From contig NZ_JABFTT010000002.1 of NCBI RefSeq assembly GCF_021404465.1, positions 1 through 64,000 on the forward strand: a DNA stretch of 64,000 nucleotides, given 5' to 3'. Made by a program: the position numbers and the translations under genes. Shown piece by piece: positions 63,615-64,000 of this stretch (its first letter is position 1; every line of letters begins with the position of its first letter). This stretch comes from Billgrantia zhangzhouensis. Lineage in GTDB: Bacteria > Pseudomonadota > Gammaproteobacteria > Pseudomonadales > Halomonadaceae. The notes under the pieces are model-generated. The model saw only the letters and a program-made list of their open reading frames with translations, had not been told where the DNA came from and searched no databases.

Positions 63615-64000
63615 ATGAATAATCTAACGATAAAGTCTGGTTCATCTCCTGAGTTAGAGTGCTGCGTTCAGAAGAAGCTTCAACAACTCTCGAATAATTC
63701 ATCCAACTGTACGCTCGGTGAAAGGCTGTTCGTAAAGCAGCAGCTTGAATTGGCACCCTTCAAAGCCGTCAAGTTTTCTGGTTGGGGTGACTGGGAACAA
63801 GATCCACTCAACAATCGGAGCTGGCAGTGGCGGCTGAACTGGCTTTCGTTTCTTTCGTACCTTATTGCGTATCACCGCTCAACTGGTGATGGTGCGGTGC
63901 TGGACTTTGCCCGTGAGGCGATTCAATCATGGCTGGATACCTACCTGAAAACGGATACAAGCTATCCGTTTGAGTTTATCTGGCATGATCACGCCACAGC
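63615..64000 (+). CDS. Heparinase II/III-like protein, N-terminal part
   Basis: The gene is cut by the right window edge; 128 residues are visible. WEQDPLNNRSWQWRLNWLSF and FIWHDHATA match the (alpha/alpha) N-terminal domain of heparinase II/III and related polysaccharide lyases. Those enzymes cleave uronate-containing, often sulfated chains. The start is the ATG at 63615, after the AT-rich end of the sulfotransferase gene (39-base gap). The catalytic Tyr and His of the family lie beyond the window, so activity cannot be judged. Confidence 0.75.
   Translation, partial: MNNLTIKSGSSPELECCVQKKLQQLSNNSSNCTLGERLFVKQQLELAPFKAVKFSGWGDWEQDPLNNRSWQWRLNWLSFLSYLIAYHRSTGDGAVLDFAREAIQSWLDTYLKTDTSYPFEFIWHDHAT

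Overview
The window looks like a chromosomal segment of a moderately halophilic gammaproteobacterium close to Halomonas (Halomonadaceae). This is inference from three things seen in the sequence: high-GC housekeeping genes, the run gyrA-serC-pheA-(tyrA/aroA fusion)-cmk-rpsA known from Pseudomonas and Halomonas relatives, and a MvaT-type nucleoid protein. The long acidic tail on GyrA also fits a salt-adapted organism. No rRNA, tRNA, CRISPR array or intact insertion sequence was found.

Layout. 1-8.3 kb: the 3' end of a giant type I-secreted adhesin (tandem repeats, VWA domain, RTX C-terminus), two small paralogous genes, and convergent lapG-lapD, which together form a c-di-GMP-controlled adhesin-release system. 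8.6-13.7 kb: cation efflux, acyltransferase, rdgC, thioesterase, a CBS-domain protein and a small secreted protein. 13.9-24 kb: gyrA, serC, pheA, tyrA-aroA, cmk and rpsA (gyrase, serine and aromatic synthesis, translation). 24-31.4 kb: a HigBA-type toxin-antitoxin pair with a palindromic operator, rimO, several small membrane and thiol-fold proteins, a Tus-like terminus-binding protein and yacG. 30.9-37.6 kb: the type IV pilus block pilA / pilB-pilC-pilD-coaE-yacG, interrupted by two toxin-antitoxin modules (RelE/Phd and HepT/MntA). 37.7-43.2 kb: secreted proteins, an HPP membrane protein, Crp/Fnr and AraC regulators, MvaT and a short MvaT-like protein without a DNA-binding domain. 43.7-45.2 kb: a beta-CASP nuclease behind a structured leader.

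45.4-64 kb appears to be a surface-polysaccharide region: ugd (UDP-glucuronate), an SLC13 transporter, cysQ, cysD, cysNC (sulfate uptake, PAPS synthesis and PAP removal), wecB-wecC (UDP-ManNAc and UDP-ManNAcA), a 1361-residue multi-glycosyltransferase, an Stf0-type sulfotransferase, two further glycosyltransferase-like proteins, a second sulfotransferase and the start of a heparinase II/III-like gene cut by the window edge. The genes from 54.8 to 62.8 kb are much more AT-rich than the rest, as expected of an exchanged polysaccharide locus. The main hypothesis is that one locus carries sulfate import, PAPS production, acidic sugar nucleotides, sulfotransferases and a lyase-like enzyme, and so makes a sulfated, uronic-acid-containing extracellular polysaccharide.

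Several non-coding repeats recur in the window: a MITE-like palindromic element (three copies, one with a 230-base centre), a dispersed element of about 120 bases (two inverted copies), and a three-armed nested palindrome between gyrA and serC.
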